A stretch of 64,000 bases of DNA from Harmothoe impar (lineage: Eukaryota; Annelida; Polychaeta; Phyllodocida; Polynoidae): contig OX381708.1 of assembly GCA_947462335.1 (NCBI GenBank), forward strand, positions 42,721,377-42,785,376, in the 5' to 3' direction. The notes under the pieces were generated by a model. It saw nothing but the letters and a program-made list of their open reading frames with translations. It did no database searches and was not told where the DNA came from. Both the position numbers and the translations under genes were made by a program. Positions within the stretch are counted from its first letter, which is position 1. The number at the start of each line of letters is the position of its first letter. Shown here piece after piece: positions 23,508 to 35,359 of the stretch.

Positions 23508-26500
23508 CCAGTGGTACCTGGGGTGTAATGTCGCACTCCCTACAAAATCACCCTTACGTCTGGTCCACGCACCTACATGGTCATAGGAGAGGCACTACTC
23601 TAGACGTTATATAGTGTGTCCTGCACAAGCCAATGAACACCTAGGATTAGAAGGACTGCATTATCCACACTATTATATGATGCCAGTGATAATGCTACAT
23701 GTACAAGGATTTCTTGTTAGTGGACACTGTAATAGTTATCTGACATGCCATATGGCTACAGTCTATAATCTCATGTATATGAATTATTGTGCGTAATGGA
23801 GAGAGTACAAATGCCTGCAGAACAAATGGCTGAAAGACAGACAGTCAGTTTGCTTGCTACTCTACCATCATCTCTAACAGATTTGATGGTCAGTCAACTG
23901 GATCAACATACATGATTTTTGGACAAATAACTATCCAAAGTGACAATATATTCATGCAATTTATGGACTACGGTATTCATGGGTTGCATGGTTAGTGTGG
24001 TTATTAAATTGACTGGCCTTTAGTTGGCTGCATTGTCTCCTATAGGCAGTTGTCTGGTGGGCTTAATGTCTTAGGGGCTAGTGGGCTTCTGTTCAAATGG
24101 ATGGTTGTACAGGCGCATGCTCAATGCTTATTTATGTTCGCATGTTATCTCCATGGAGTTATGGTCTTGCAGTTGTATTGCAGTTTGTTAAGTAAATGTC
24201 AATGGCTTCTGTACGTTGAATATTCCATTTCCGTAGACACTTATTGTGGTCTGCATTCAGTGAGACTCCTATTGTCTTAGAAGTGATATTATTCATCAGC
24301 TTGAAGATAATTTACATGCTATTTATTCTCGATACTTTAAAATTCCTTGAAAGGCATTGGGGGCCAACTACTTCAGAATCGACTGCTGAGCAGTTATAAT
24401 TTTAATTTTAGAACGTTATGTTTGCTATTTTATTATCATAGACATTCCAAATAGTACTGGGTTATAAATGGTGTCAATCTGATTCTAATGTATGTTATAT
24501 AAACCGATGTAGAACCAATCCATATATGAAAGTTGTATGAAATATAACTAAAGGGGTCGAATGTCTTAACACTATCTATTTTATTGTAAGACAAATTGCA
24601 TGATAGATCACTGGCTTAACCTATATATATGCACCAGTACCTCAATGTTACATGAGCTTTTGAAAAATGCACTTGTACGCATTGATAACGATTTGTGCAA
24701 TTTCAAATAGAATAATTCATTCTATTAGGGCATATCTCAGTATAGGTTAGAAGATAGTTGATGAAGTGTTGCTAAGTTATAAAGCTAGTCAGGTGTGTGC
24801 TTTAGAATATTGACAAGGATGGACTTAGTCTAATTTCTCCTTTGTACTCTTGAGTTTTACCTTTTGTGTAGGAAAACTCATGCTGCGATCGTTCAACGTT
24901 CAACTTTCCATGTAGTTTATGAGTGGCATTGTGTGAAACAAGGTTATCAACATAATTATTATGTATTGTGTTTGCTATATATACTTAGATTACAGAGGTG
25001 TACATGAATGAATGTGGAGGACAAGTATACATCTCGGAGATATGAATGACAGATAGAGAGCATGTGTTAGATTTAACAGCCAAAAAGAGCACACATGAAA
25101 GTATTCATGATAGCAGATTATTTAACTAGGAGCCTTCTTGGTTGCGTAACCAAAGTGGGTTGCATATTCCTTTTAATAAGGCCTTGAAATATTGTGTTCA
25201 AAGTTATAAAGAAAAAAACAGTTCAATTAATCTGGAATTACATTGATATTATGAACAGAAGTACATTTGGTTATGTCTGGTCTACTGTTTCTTTAGATAG
25301 ATATTCAGTGTCTGTTAGTGGTTCACCAAGTGGACAAGATAGGTATAGGTACAAAGAAGGGGTTCCACCTGGGAGTCAAGCTACGGCTGTTAGCCATTAA
25401 CTGTGAAGACTTATCTGCCGCTTATCCCATTATATCTCTCATTGCATAGACAATGAGACCTAGTTAGTTCTTGAATCTCCAGCAATGTTAAACCTTCTTC
25501 AGACTATCTTTACTGGGCACTTGTAATGTGTTAACAATAGAACATTGCCAGAGGAAGTAGCTATTAAGATTGCTCAGATGCAGTCTTGGGTATGAATATT
25601 TCCCTCTAGAGATGAATTTGTAGTATTTAGATATAATGAGCTTCAGAAGGAATTCACCCATGGTCAATGGTTAACAGCCTTTAGTTATAAGTTACCGTTA
25701 AAACGTTGGTTAGGATAAGATCTAGATACCATGTTAATTGTTAACATGGTCTGATGTTCATGGGTTGTTATTACTAACAGGTTATTTAATACTAACAGCA
25801 ATGATGTTTTATAAGTTAATGGTTATCAAAGTTGACAGTTTGTGAGTTAACAGTTTTGAATCTAGTCATGACTTTGTCTATACAGATATGGCTAGTGTCA
25901 CAGTATATCGCGTCCTAGCTTGATTGACAAGTCTTTCATTGTGTTCTAGAGTGGGGGCTCAGGAATATGACCCCACTTCTTTCCACATTTTTCCATTCAA
26001 AGGTGATAAGTAAAAGCACTTTTGTGACAGGCATTCTGACATTGCTTCTTGTTATCCTATATTGAATAGTATGTATATTATTGGGATATTGTACTATGTT
26101 TAACATTAAGCTTACTTGACATATATTACAGATATTGCAAACATGCTTATTGCTGAGTATGCACTATGTTTAATGCTGAGTTCTATCTCCATGTATAACT
26201 GTCTGTGTATTTAGAGAGATTCAGCCAGAATCATATGTAATTAACTATACCGTGATGTCCTATATACATGATGTATATTGAGGTAAAACAGGCTGCTCTC
26301 AGCTGATAAGCCGAGTAATACCATGCTAGAAAGAAACCATACGTTGATAAAGCAGATACTGGAACAGTGTGTACAAGTATACCTAACTACAACGTATAAG
26401 ATATGCAGTGAGGATGCCTTAAAGTTAGTACATCCCTGTTTCTTTCCCTTTATCCCACTTAAATATGTTCCATGAGCTGTATCATAATTATGTAATGTTA

Positions 26501-28217
26501 AATGTTATCTATGAACAGCAAGAGTCCAGATAGAAGACACCATTAGGCCTGTGCATAGGTATGTGCATATGCGTGCTCTCTCACTGCATTTTACCTAGAG
26601 TAAACCAAAGTATAGCTCCCTATTCTGATGACATTTTAAGACTGATATAAACACACTTGAAGCTAAATAGACTACTTTAGCTGAACAGTGTGTACTTTAC
26701 CCATCGTTAGAGCTTTTGTATGAAATCATCACACCAGGATGGATACATGACTCAAACAAGCTAAATCGTCTTAAATTGAGTAGTTTGATAGAGTAACCAT
26801 GTAGTGCCTCAATCTACACTGTTGATGACACTTTAAAGAAACCATGGTTCGCCAGATCCCTTGGTAGAAATGGATACAGATTATATCGAAGACGATTCTT
26901 GGAGCAGTTTAATAGAGAGTTTGTACAATATCTCGTTTTATTTCGCCAGAGTTTCCCCAACATAAAACAACGATAGAAGTATTCTTTATCATACTATGTG
27001 AACGGTTGTGTATCATACATGCATGTGTATCAAACATTGTTAAATAGTCTTTTCCTCAACATTTCCAAAATGACCATACATGATGTGACAGAAACAGAGA
27101 AGTTTTGACTTGTAATTGAAATATAAAATGGACATGTACATTCATATGCATGGATAAGAGATGCATAGTGAGAAATAAAGGATATTTGAATGATAAGATT
27201 CCACATTTATTCTCGAATTATTTTGTTAATATGCCTACCTTTAAGAAATGGAAACCCAAGTTATTGATCTAAGATGCACCCAATTTTCATTGATACATTA
27301 CAACACCAGTATCAATGTGGGATAATGCTTTTTCTTTATGAAAGTAATGTTAAACTAGATTATCTATTATTTGTGTATAATACTGCTTGTTTGAATGATC
27401 TATAGCTCTGCAATCTATACACAGGTGAGCCAGAAAATTAGTCAGCCAGATCATGTTCACCTTGACATTATCTGACTAAATTAGATTAAAAACAATAATG
27501 ATAAAAGAAATAGGAATGGGACAAAGGATATATAACTAGGGTGTTCAGGTCATTCCGCTACCGCAAAAACATCCAGCTGATTCCCACTCTCTTCATAACA
27601 ATATCCTTTTTATGCTTAATTATAAACGATGTATCACAGACATGTTTAGACTTGTGAAAGGCTATTGTATCATTCTACCAAATGTAATTTCTGCAAAGAT
27701 TGGTACATTTTGACTAGTGGTTTTATATGAATGAGTAAGTGGGAACTGGGAAGTGCATGATGCCTATGGAGTAATTTTGGCACTGAAAATTGATAGCATC
27801 CAGCAAACAATCTGTATGAGAATAGCTCTTATGCTGGAGTAATCTTATCAAATCAATTTAGGAGTGAGTGCATTGGAAAGCTAGGATAAAGGCCCTATAT
27901 TTGCTGATGTCACCCTGTTAATCAGGCAGTTAAAATCAGATCTGTAAGAAAAGTAAATCATGAAAGAACATCCAAATTATGAGGTGTTGACCAGCATCAT
28001 GAATGTGCCTCATTGCTAGCATGTCACTTTAACCTTAACATTGATGTTCCAAGTTAATTTGAAAACTGCCGCTTTCCTTACTGGCCACATGCAACATTAA
28101 AACAACTAGTGATTGGTTTGTGCGCAATATATACACCAGCCGTTTCCTTTATCCTCCCAGCCAACTGGTGGACATGTAGGCCTAATGATTGAGAAAAAGG
28201 GGTCTACATGGGGTTAT
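23508..28217. other. AT-rich intron or intergenic DNA
   Basis: No supported exon. An acceptor-like site before 25296 leads into a short Ser/Gly-rich open frame ending at 25400 that might be a further GAS2-like exon, but its phase does not match a direct join from 23186. Confidence 0.5.
26945..27110 (+). repeat. Diverged direct repeat pair with 33905-34060
   Basis: Shares TGTGAAC..TGTGTATCATACATGC and following stretches with 33930-34060, with many substitutions and gaps. Old duplication; no coding potential seen. Confidence 0.5.
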
Positions 28218-29269
28218 TGACTCAGGGTAACTGAGTAATACTAAACGACCCGACCAAGGTTTAAGACGTTTTTGTTACATAGCAGAATGTCTCTCATTCA
28301 GCCTGTATGACAGACAGACATGAGATGACAAAAAAGACAGATGGGCAAGGTCGGGGGACAAATGTTTCCTTCAAAAAGAAATCTGAAATGTCTTTCCTTC
28401 ACACTGTAATTGGCCTGCGATCTTCAGGTACTGATTTCTCTCTTTTCCTTAAACTGTTAAGTACTCTTAAATTGCTACCCTCTAAATGAAAGGGACATAG
28501 GCTTCAGTGCTGAAGCAAAGATAGAAATCACTACTTTTGCCAAAGTCTCCCATATTTCTCTCTTCACACGCAGAAATGCCATCTTCTACAGGTTAAGCAC
28601 ACAATAAGAACCATCTAAAACGTTTAAATTAAATTTAAATAAAAAGTTTCCAACACAGAGCACCACCAAAAAAAATGTATTTACCAAAGGGTGGCGCCAC
28701 TGCATCCTGGTATTTCAGGTAGTCAGGGGCTGAACCCCTATCTCCTTATCAGGTTAACCCCCTCCCCTCACACCTAGAACAAAGGTGCTGATAAGAAATT
28801 CACCCATGATGCACTGCTCTGGAGTCGGGGGCCTAACCACAATGCATTGCTCTGAGCCAATATGGCGGCCTCCATAGCCTAATGCGCTAGTCCCGTATAG
28901 TTCCTGTTCCAGCCGTGATGCACACGGTGTCGCCACTGGTACTTCTTGTACTTCTTGTACTGAGCTACATGTAGATCTTAATGTGTGCAAAGGGAAATTG
29001 TAGCACCCAAATCTTCGCCGTTTATAGTCCGATTGACTTGATAGGGACAGAAGGCGGTACACGCCCGCAGCCTGCAACTGTCGCCCACATCCACCTGCAC
29101 ACCCACACCCACCTGCTCTCCCACACCCACCTGCTGGCCTGATATGGAATAACATACATGTATGACACATGACTTGAGGGTACTTTTTAACAAGGAATTC
29201 ATTTCTGATACCAGAATTGACCAATGAATGATTATAAGGGAACATTATATCTAAGCTTACCCTGAGTCA
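28218..29269. mobile_element. Miniature element with TGACTCAGGGTAA ends, copy 2
   Basis: Same ends and same internal order as 18347-19242, about 155 bp longer, mainly by an extra block near 28700-28920. It has the same CACACCCACC array (29088-29133). Similarity also continues to about 29298. Confidence 0.7.
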
Positions 29270-29962
29270 TCTGTGAGGTCACTCACACGCCCAATCTTTG
29301 CAGATTTCCGTAGATTTCAGGACCTGCAAAGCCTGTGGCGCCCCCTGGTGGATGGAATGTACAGATCTCCTACAGATCACAGCATGCATCCATTGCAGTG
29401 TTCTGTTTGCTGGTAGGCCTAGCTTTATAACGCTATACATACTGCCTAAGAACATAGAGCTCTTTACCTCCATGCCAGAAACAACCAGGAATTCATGTAA
29501 AAAGGTCTTTCTAAAACCCTCTTTAGGATAAGACAATATTAAAAAACACACACAGGAATACATGTAAAGGTAAAACATGCAATGACTAAAGGGGAGTCCA
29601 ATGGAGTTGAATTTGTTTCTAACAGTCGTTGGCATTTTGTCTCTACATGGAGGACCAACTTGAATATTCTCTCAGTGTAGATGCACACTGTTGATGATAC
29701 AGTAATTTTGCAATACTGAGATGAATTGTACATGTATGGCAAGATGGTCACGTTCTTGCGGCATTTGTCAACTGGTTATAAACAATGGCTTCATTTTCCA
29801 TCGAATGTATATTATTCAACAGCTATTCACTCTAATACTTGAAAAGATCATTGCCACGAGGATTCAATGGTTTTGATCTAGTATTTGCACACCATAGGTG
29901 TGGTGACCGGCTTTTTTCTATGATTAAGGATCTGTTTTAAAAAATAAAATGAAATAAGCTAT

Positions 29963-32115
29963 CCTTAAAGGATTAGTCTACAGGAGTCATAATGCATGAG
30001 TGTATCACTGTGTAGTTGAAGCAGTGTGCTATCCTTAAGGTTAGTCTACAAGAGTCATGATGCACAAATGCATCACTGTGTAGGTAAAGCAGTGTGCCAT
30101 CCTTAAAGGGTTAGACTACAGGAGTCATGATGCACAAATGCATCACTGTGTAGTTGAAGCAGTGAATCATCCTTAAAGGGTTAGTCTACAGGAGTCATGA
30201 TGCACAAATGCATCACTGTGTAGTTGCAGCAGTGTGATATTCTTAAAGGGTTAGTGCACAGGAGTCATGATGCACAAATGCATCACTGTGTAGTTGAAGC
30301 AGTGTGCCATCCCTAAAGGTTAAGTCTACAGGAGTCATGATGTGCAAATGCATCACTGTGTAGTTGAAGCAGTTTGCCATCCTTAAAGGGTTAGTGCACA
30401 GGAACCATGATGCACAAATGCATCACTGTGTAGTTGAAGCAGTGTGCCATCCTTAAAGGTTAAGTCTACAGGAGTCATGATGCACAAATGCATCACTGTG
30501 TAGTTGAAGCAGTGTGCCATCCTTAAAGGTTTAGTCTACAGGAGTCATGATGCACAAATGCATCGCTGTATAGGTTAAGCAGTGTGCCATCCTCAAAGGT
30601 TAAGTCTACAGGATTCATGATGCACAATTGCATCACTGTGTAGTTGAAGCAGTGTGCTATCCTTAAAGGGTTAGTCTACAGGAGTCACGATGCACCAATG
30701 CATCACTGTATAGGTTAAGCAGTGTGCCATCCTGAAAGGGTTAGTCTACAGGATTCATGATGCACAATTGCATCACTGTGTAGTTGAAGCAGTGTGCTAT
30801 CCTTAAAGGGTTAGTCTACAGGAGTCATGATGCACCAATGCATCACTGTGTAATCGAAGCAGTGGGCCATCCTTACAGGGTTAGTCTACAGGATTCATGA
30901 TGCACAAATGCATCACTGTGTAGTTGGAGCAGTGTGCTATCCTTACAGGGTTAGTCTACAGGAGTCATGATGCACAAATGCATCACTGTGTAATTGAAGC
31001 AGTGGGCCATCCTTAAAGGGTTAGTATACAGGAGTTATGATGAACAAATGCATCACCTTGTAGTTGATTCAGTTTGCCATCCTTAAAGGGTTAGTGCACA
31101 GGAGTCATGATGCACAAATGCATCACTTTGTAGGTTGAGCAGTGTGCCATCCTTACAGGGTAAGTCTACAGGATTCATGATGCACAAATGAATCACTGTG
31201 TAGTTGAAGCAGTGTGCTATCCTTAAAGGGTTAGTCTACAGAAGTCATGATGCACAAATGCATCACTTTGTACTTGAAGCAGTGGGCCATCCTTAAAGGG
31301 TTAGTCTACAGGAGTCATGATGCACAAATGCATCACTGTGTAGTTTAAGCAGTGTGCCATCCTTAAAGGGTTAGTGCACAGGAGCCATGATGCACAAATG
31401 CATCACTGTGTAGTTGAATCATTGTGACATCCTTCAAGGGTTAGTGCACAGGAGCCCTGATGCACAGATGCATCACTGTGTAGGTAAATCAGTGTGCCTT
31501 CCCTAAAGATTTAGTCTACAGCAGTCATGATGCGCAAATGCATCACTGTGTAGTTGAAGCAGTGTGCCATCCTTAAAGGGTTAGTCTACAGGAGTCATGA
31601 TGCACAAACGCATCCCTGTGTAGTTGAATCAGTGTGACATCCTTAAAGGGTTAGTGCACAGGAGCCCTGATGCACAAATGCATCACTGTGTAGGTAAATC
31701 AGTGTGCCGTCCTTAAAGGTTAAGTCTACAGCAGTCATGATGTGCAAATGCATCACTGTGTAGTTGAAGCAGTGTGCCATCCTTAAAGGGTTAGTCTACA
31801 GGATTCATGATGCACAAATGCATCACTGTGTAGTTGAAGCAGTGTGCCATTCTTAAAGGGTTAGTCTATAGGAGTCATGATGCACAAATGCATCACTGTA
31901 TAGGTTAAGCAGTATGCCATCTTTAAAGGGTTAGTCTACAGGATTAATGATGTACAATTGCATCACTGTGTAGTTGAAGCAGTGTGCTATCCTTAAAGGG
32001 TTAGTCTACAGGATTCATGATGCACAATTGCATCGCTGTGTAGTTGAAGCAGTGTGCTATCCTCAAAGGGTTAGTCTACAGGAGTCATGATGCACAAATG
32101 CATCACTGTATCACC
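29963..32115. repeat. 70-bp minisatellite, about 31 copies
   Basis: The period is 70 bp (landmarks at 30181, 30251, 30321 and so on). Each unit has CCTTAAAGGGTTAGTCTACA and the 7-bp-arm hairpin TGATGCACAAATGCATCA, then CACTG...CAGTG. Units differ by scattered substitutions, so the array is not freshly amplified. Confidence 0.93.
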
Positions 32116-32737
32116 TATGCTTAAAGGATTAGGGTTGGTATGATGCATCAAGGCATAACAGATTCACTGAATTTACTGCAGGGCAAGGTTCCTGATGCAG
32201 TTTATGAATGCACCCACGACGACCTCGTCCTATTTGGATTTATGAATGCTACCACACGGCTGCCAGGTCACGGTAGACTGGTTTTGGTGCTCGGGTCTGT
32301 AGTTAGTCTATGGTTCACGGTTTCAGTGCTATATGAATGACGCGCAACTTCTCACTGAAACCTTACGGCGGGTTCACTTCCACTCATATAGACCGGATCC
32401 ATGGAACATGGTGCCGGTCAATAATGTTTCATAGTTGTCATGTTTGGGGTGATAGTGGCCCACCAGCTCCCCCTGCATGTTTTAAAAATTCTACTAGACA
32501 CTGCTGCCACCTGTGTACACAGTCAGTACTACTTTTACATTCCAACGTATTTGCTCTAGGTTTAGTTATACCACGATTCTGGCGTTTCTCGTGCCGAGAG
32601 TGGATATTTGCCGTTCGGTTATCTCAGGATATACGCACGCTCAGAATTTATTTTTTACACCAAGACGTCTCTACATATTTTAACAAGGTAATGAAAGGTA
32701 GGCATAGCCATTTTGGCTACGAAATTAGTGCGAACCG

Positions 32738-32812
32738 TTCGGGATGCGAACCCCGGCCGCAGAAGCCAAACGCGAGCGCCTAACCTCATCGGCCACAGAG
32801 CCGACTGGTGGG
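32738..32812 (-). other. tRNA-like sequence (possible SINE head)
   Basis: On the minus strand TGGCCGATGAGG resembles an RNA polymerase III A box and GGGTTCGCATCCC a B box, about 45 bp apart. No clean cloverleaf or CCA end is seen, so a tRNA-derived SINE remnant is likelier than a working tRNA gene. Confidence 0.4.
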
Positions 32813-32835
32813 AAGCCAATACTAACTTACCTTGT

Positions 32836-33415
32836 CGCCATGATTCTCCCAGCGGTACCAAATACGTAGTGAATAACATCCAAATATGGCCAAATTAGAC
32901 ATTGTCAAGCTTATTCCTTCAATCCAGAACATATTTGGAGCTCCTTGTTGATGATACCGTGATGCTTTACCCTTTTAATTGCGTAAAATCCTCATATTTC
33001 CACATTTTGCGATCAATACCAACACGCCGGGAGTAGTAAACAAGGAGACGACATAGATCACGTGACCGCCTGACGCAACCAACACAGCGTATTCGAGAGA
33101 CCAATTTACTACAAAGGACGATCAGCTGATCGAAGCCACCGCGGAAAGTGGGTCAATCGGGCGCATTGGTTACTCGACTTGACGTGTTGGTTTTACATGC
33201 CGTCCCGCTGTGTACAAGTCTAACCGGGCTGGCGGCCTTCGCAAAATGTCGAAATATGAGGATTTTACGCAATTAAAAGGCTATTTCTGCTCGGGAACAT
33301 CAAGAAGGATATCTATACATGTACTGGATTGAAGGAATAAGCCTGACATGCTCTAATTTTGCCACATTTGGATGTTATTCACCACGTATTTGGTACCGCT
33401 GGGAGAATCATGGCG
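32836..33415. mobile_element. 580-bp imperfect palindrome centred on GATCAGCTGATC
   Basis: The outer arms (32836-33008 and 33235-33415) are reverse complements with scattered mismatches, e.g. CCAGCGGTACCAAATACG against its complement. Inner segments also pair (CCAACACG with CGTGTTGG). The centre GATCAGCTGATC at 33120-33131 matches the arithmetic midpoint. Best read as a foldback-type transposon. Confidence 0.8.
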
Positions 33416-33515
33416 CTCGGCTACGCGGATCGAGTCTGCCAGTCGGCGAGACAAAATGGACAATTGAAAAAGGTAGGCCTAACACGTTAAATTCTCATAT
33501 ATTTGAAGAAATAAA

Positions 33516-33640
33516 TGCATTAATGGCTGATCGTGAAAGCACTTGTGAGGTATATCTAGCTAATAATGAACTTGGCTTCGCCTCGTTCATTATTGCAAGA
33601 TATACCTCACGCGTGCCTTTACGATCAACCATTATTGCAT
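33516..33640. repeat. 125-bp near-perfect hairpin
   Basis: Arms of about 58 bp fold around GGCTTCGCC at 33574-33582. GTGAGGTATATCT pairs with AGATATACCTCAC and AATAATGAAC with GTTCATTATT. It could be a small snap-back element or a structured RNA precursor. Confidence 0.75.
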
Positions 33641-35359
33641 CACTAATTCTGATGGCTTGGAAGACATCCTAATTTCACAGATTAGCACGAATATTGGATC
33701 ATATTTATTCTTCTATTCATCCATTAAATACATTTAGAACAACATGATACATATACAATTTCAAGAGTCATCCGAATAATATTGAACTAATCAGATGCAT
33801 TAGGTGATTCCTACATTAGTTTGATAGCAAAATGACCTTATTCTGGTAGAATGGATTAGTATTGGTTATGGAGACAACAAAACAGGTTAATGACAGTTTG
33901 TATCAGTATTCTTTATTTCCCCTCATGAAACAAATAGAAAAGTTTTTTCTTATGTATGTGAACAGTAGTGTATCATACATGCGTCTTTGTGTATCAAAAG
34001 TTGCACCAAGCGAGACAGTATTTTCCTAACTCATTTCAAAATAACCATAATTATGTAAATCGCAGAATTATGTGAAGGAACTATTGGGATTTTTAATGCA
34101 ACAAATTAGAATATGTAGGTTGTACGCATGGATGCATAATTCACACCAACGGATAAACTACATCGTGTTTAAACGAGACTGTATGTGAATGTATATTGGT
34201 TATCTATTCTATACCATTCTTTAAGAACACTAACCTATATATCTAAAATAGATGTATAAAAGCATGTTTAATAGGATATATTCATATGTTTTTAGTACAT
34301 CTGTGATGTAGCACCGTACTGATTTTAGAATGATGCTTGTACTTGATGCAAGCATTGCAGGACTAGTACAATCCATTGAATGAAATGGGACATTGTATAC
34401 ATTAAGCATTCAGTTGTGTTATGTACATTTGTGGGAGGAACTCATAAAGTATTAGCATATAATGTACAAGTAAGTGCAATATAAAAATAGTCATAAAAAG
34501 GCATTGTCAAAATGAGACGTTACAAAATATGTTACTGGATACATAATACTCTGTAAACTGGTACAGGGAGAGGGAATTCACCTGATCCTCGTGTCAAGGT
34601 TACATGATGCAATCAAGGAATCACACTGACATACCGACACACACACTCGGTGGTCCGCTGATTAACTGATAAAGACCCTCTTGGCAAGTGAAGTTTAGCA
34701 CTAATAATCCTGATACTTGGTGTGTGCCTCTGAGTCAGACTCACTACATGTTACACATAGTGTCCGATAGCTATTGCTATAAGTAAACAAGTCTACAAAG
34801 TAGTCACAAAACAACTAATCGCCCTCTCACCACTATTGCACTCTTCCTCGGGTCCAGGCAGACTACTGGAAGAGCTACTGGAATGATAAGTCTTGAGGTT
34901 TTGCACAGATCCCTGTTTTTTTTTAATCCTTGGAATGTAAGATTGAAGCAACACTACTAACACATATTTACTATACATATATTTACATTTTGAATTTCCA
35001 TGTTCATGGAAGTTAAATATGAAATGCTATATCAGAATCACACCATAAGAGTCAGTGTGATTTACCGTTGGTGACCGCTCAACAGCCACATCAGTATAAT
35101 CTTTGTGACATGAACTGGGAATAGGGACTAAATTACCCATGTAAAAAGGTCCCTTTTCGCAGATCACGTCACACATGCACTTACAAATACATAAAGGCGT
35201 ATAATATGTTACTGTCAGTTATGCTCCTGAATAACCTCGAAAGTATCACAACTCCAGTGAAAATATTGATTATCACAACCGTCATTGAAATGCTTTGTGG
35301 TCTACCCCAGACACCCATCCATCCCTTATACCCTACCCCTGACCCCCACCCTCAGGCTA
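33641..35359. other. Downstream region of the adhesion GPCR, probably 3' UTR in part
   Basis: AT-rich; the stop of the receptor is at 35360. A short minus-strand frame at 34793-34978 has a Ser run. No separate gene is supported. Confidence 0.5.

Noticed and set aside
28754..29245. 163-codon minus-strand frame
   Set aside because: It falls inside the TGACTCAGGGTAA element and its CACACCCACC array; translation is repeat-derived.
29963..32115. CRISPR-like array
   Set aside because: Units are contiguous 70-bp tandem repeats without unique spacers, and the DNA is eukaryotic.
33319..33672. 117-codon plus-strand frame
   Set aside because: It covers the right arm of the palindrome and the second hairpin, so it is not an independent gene.
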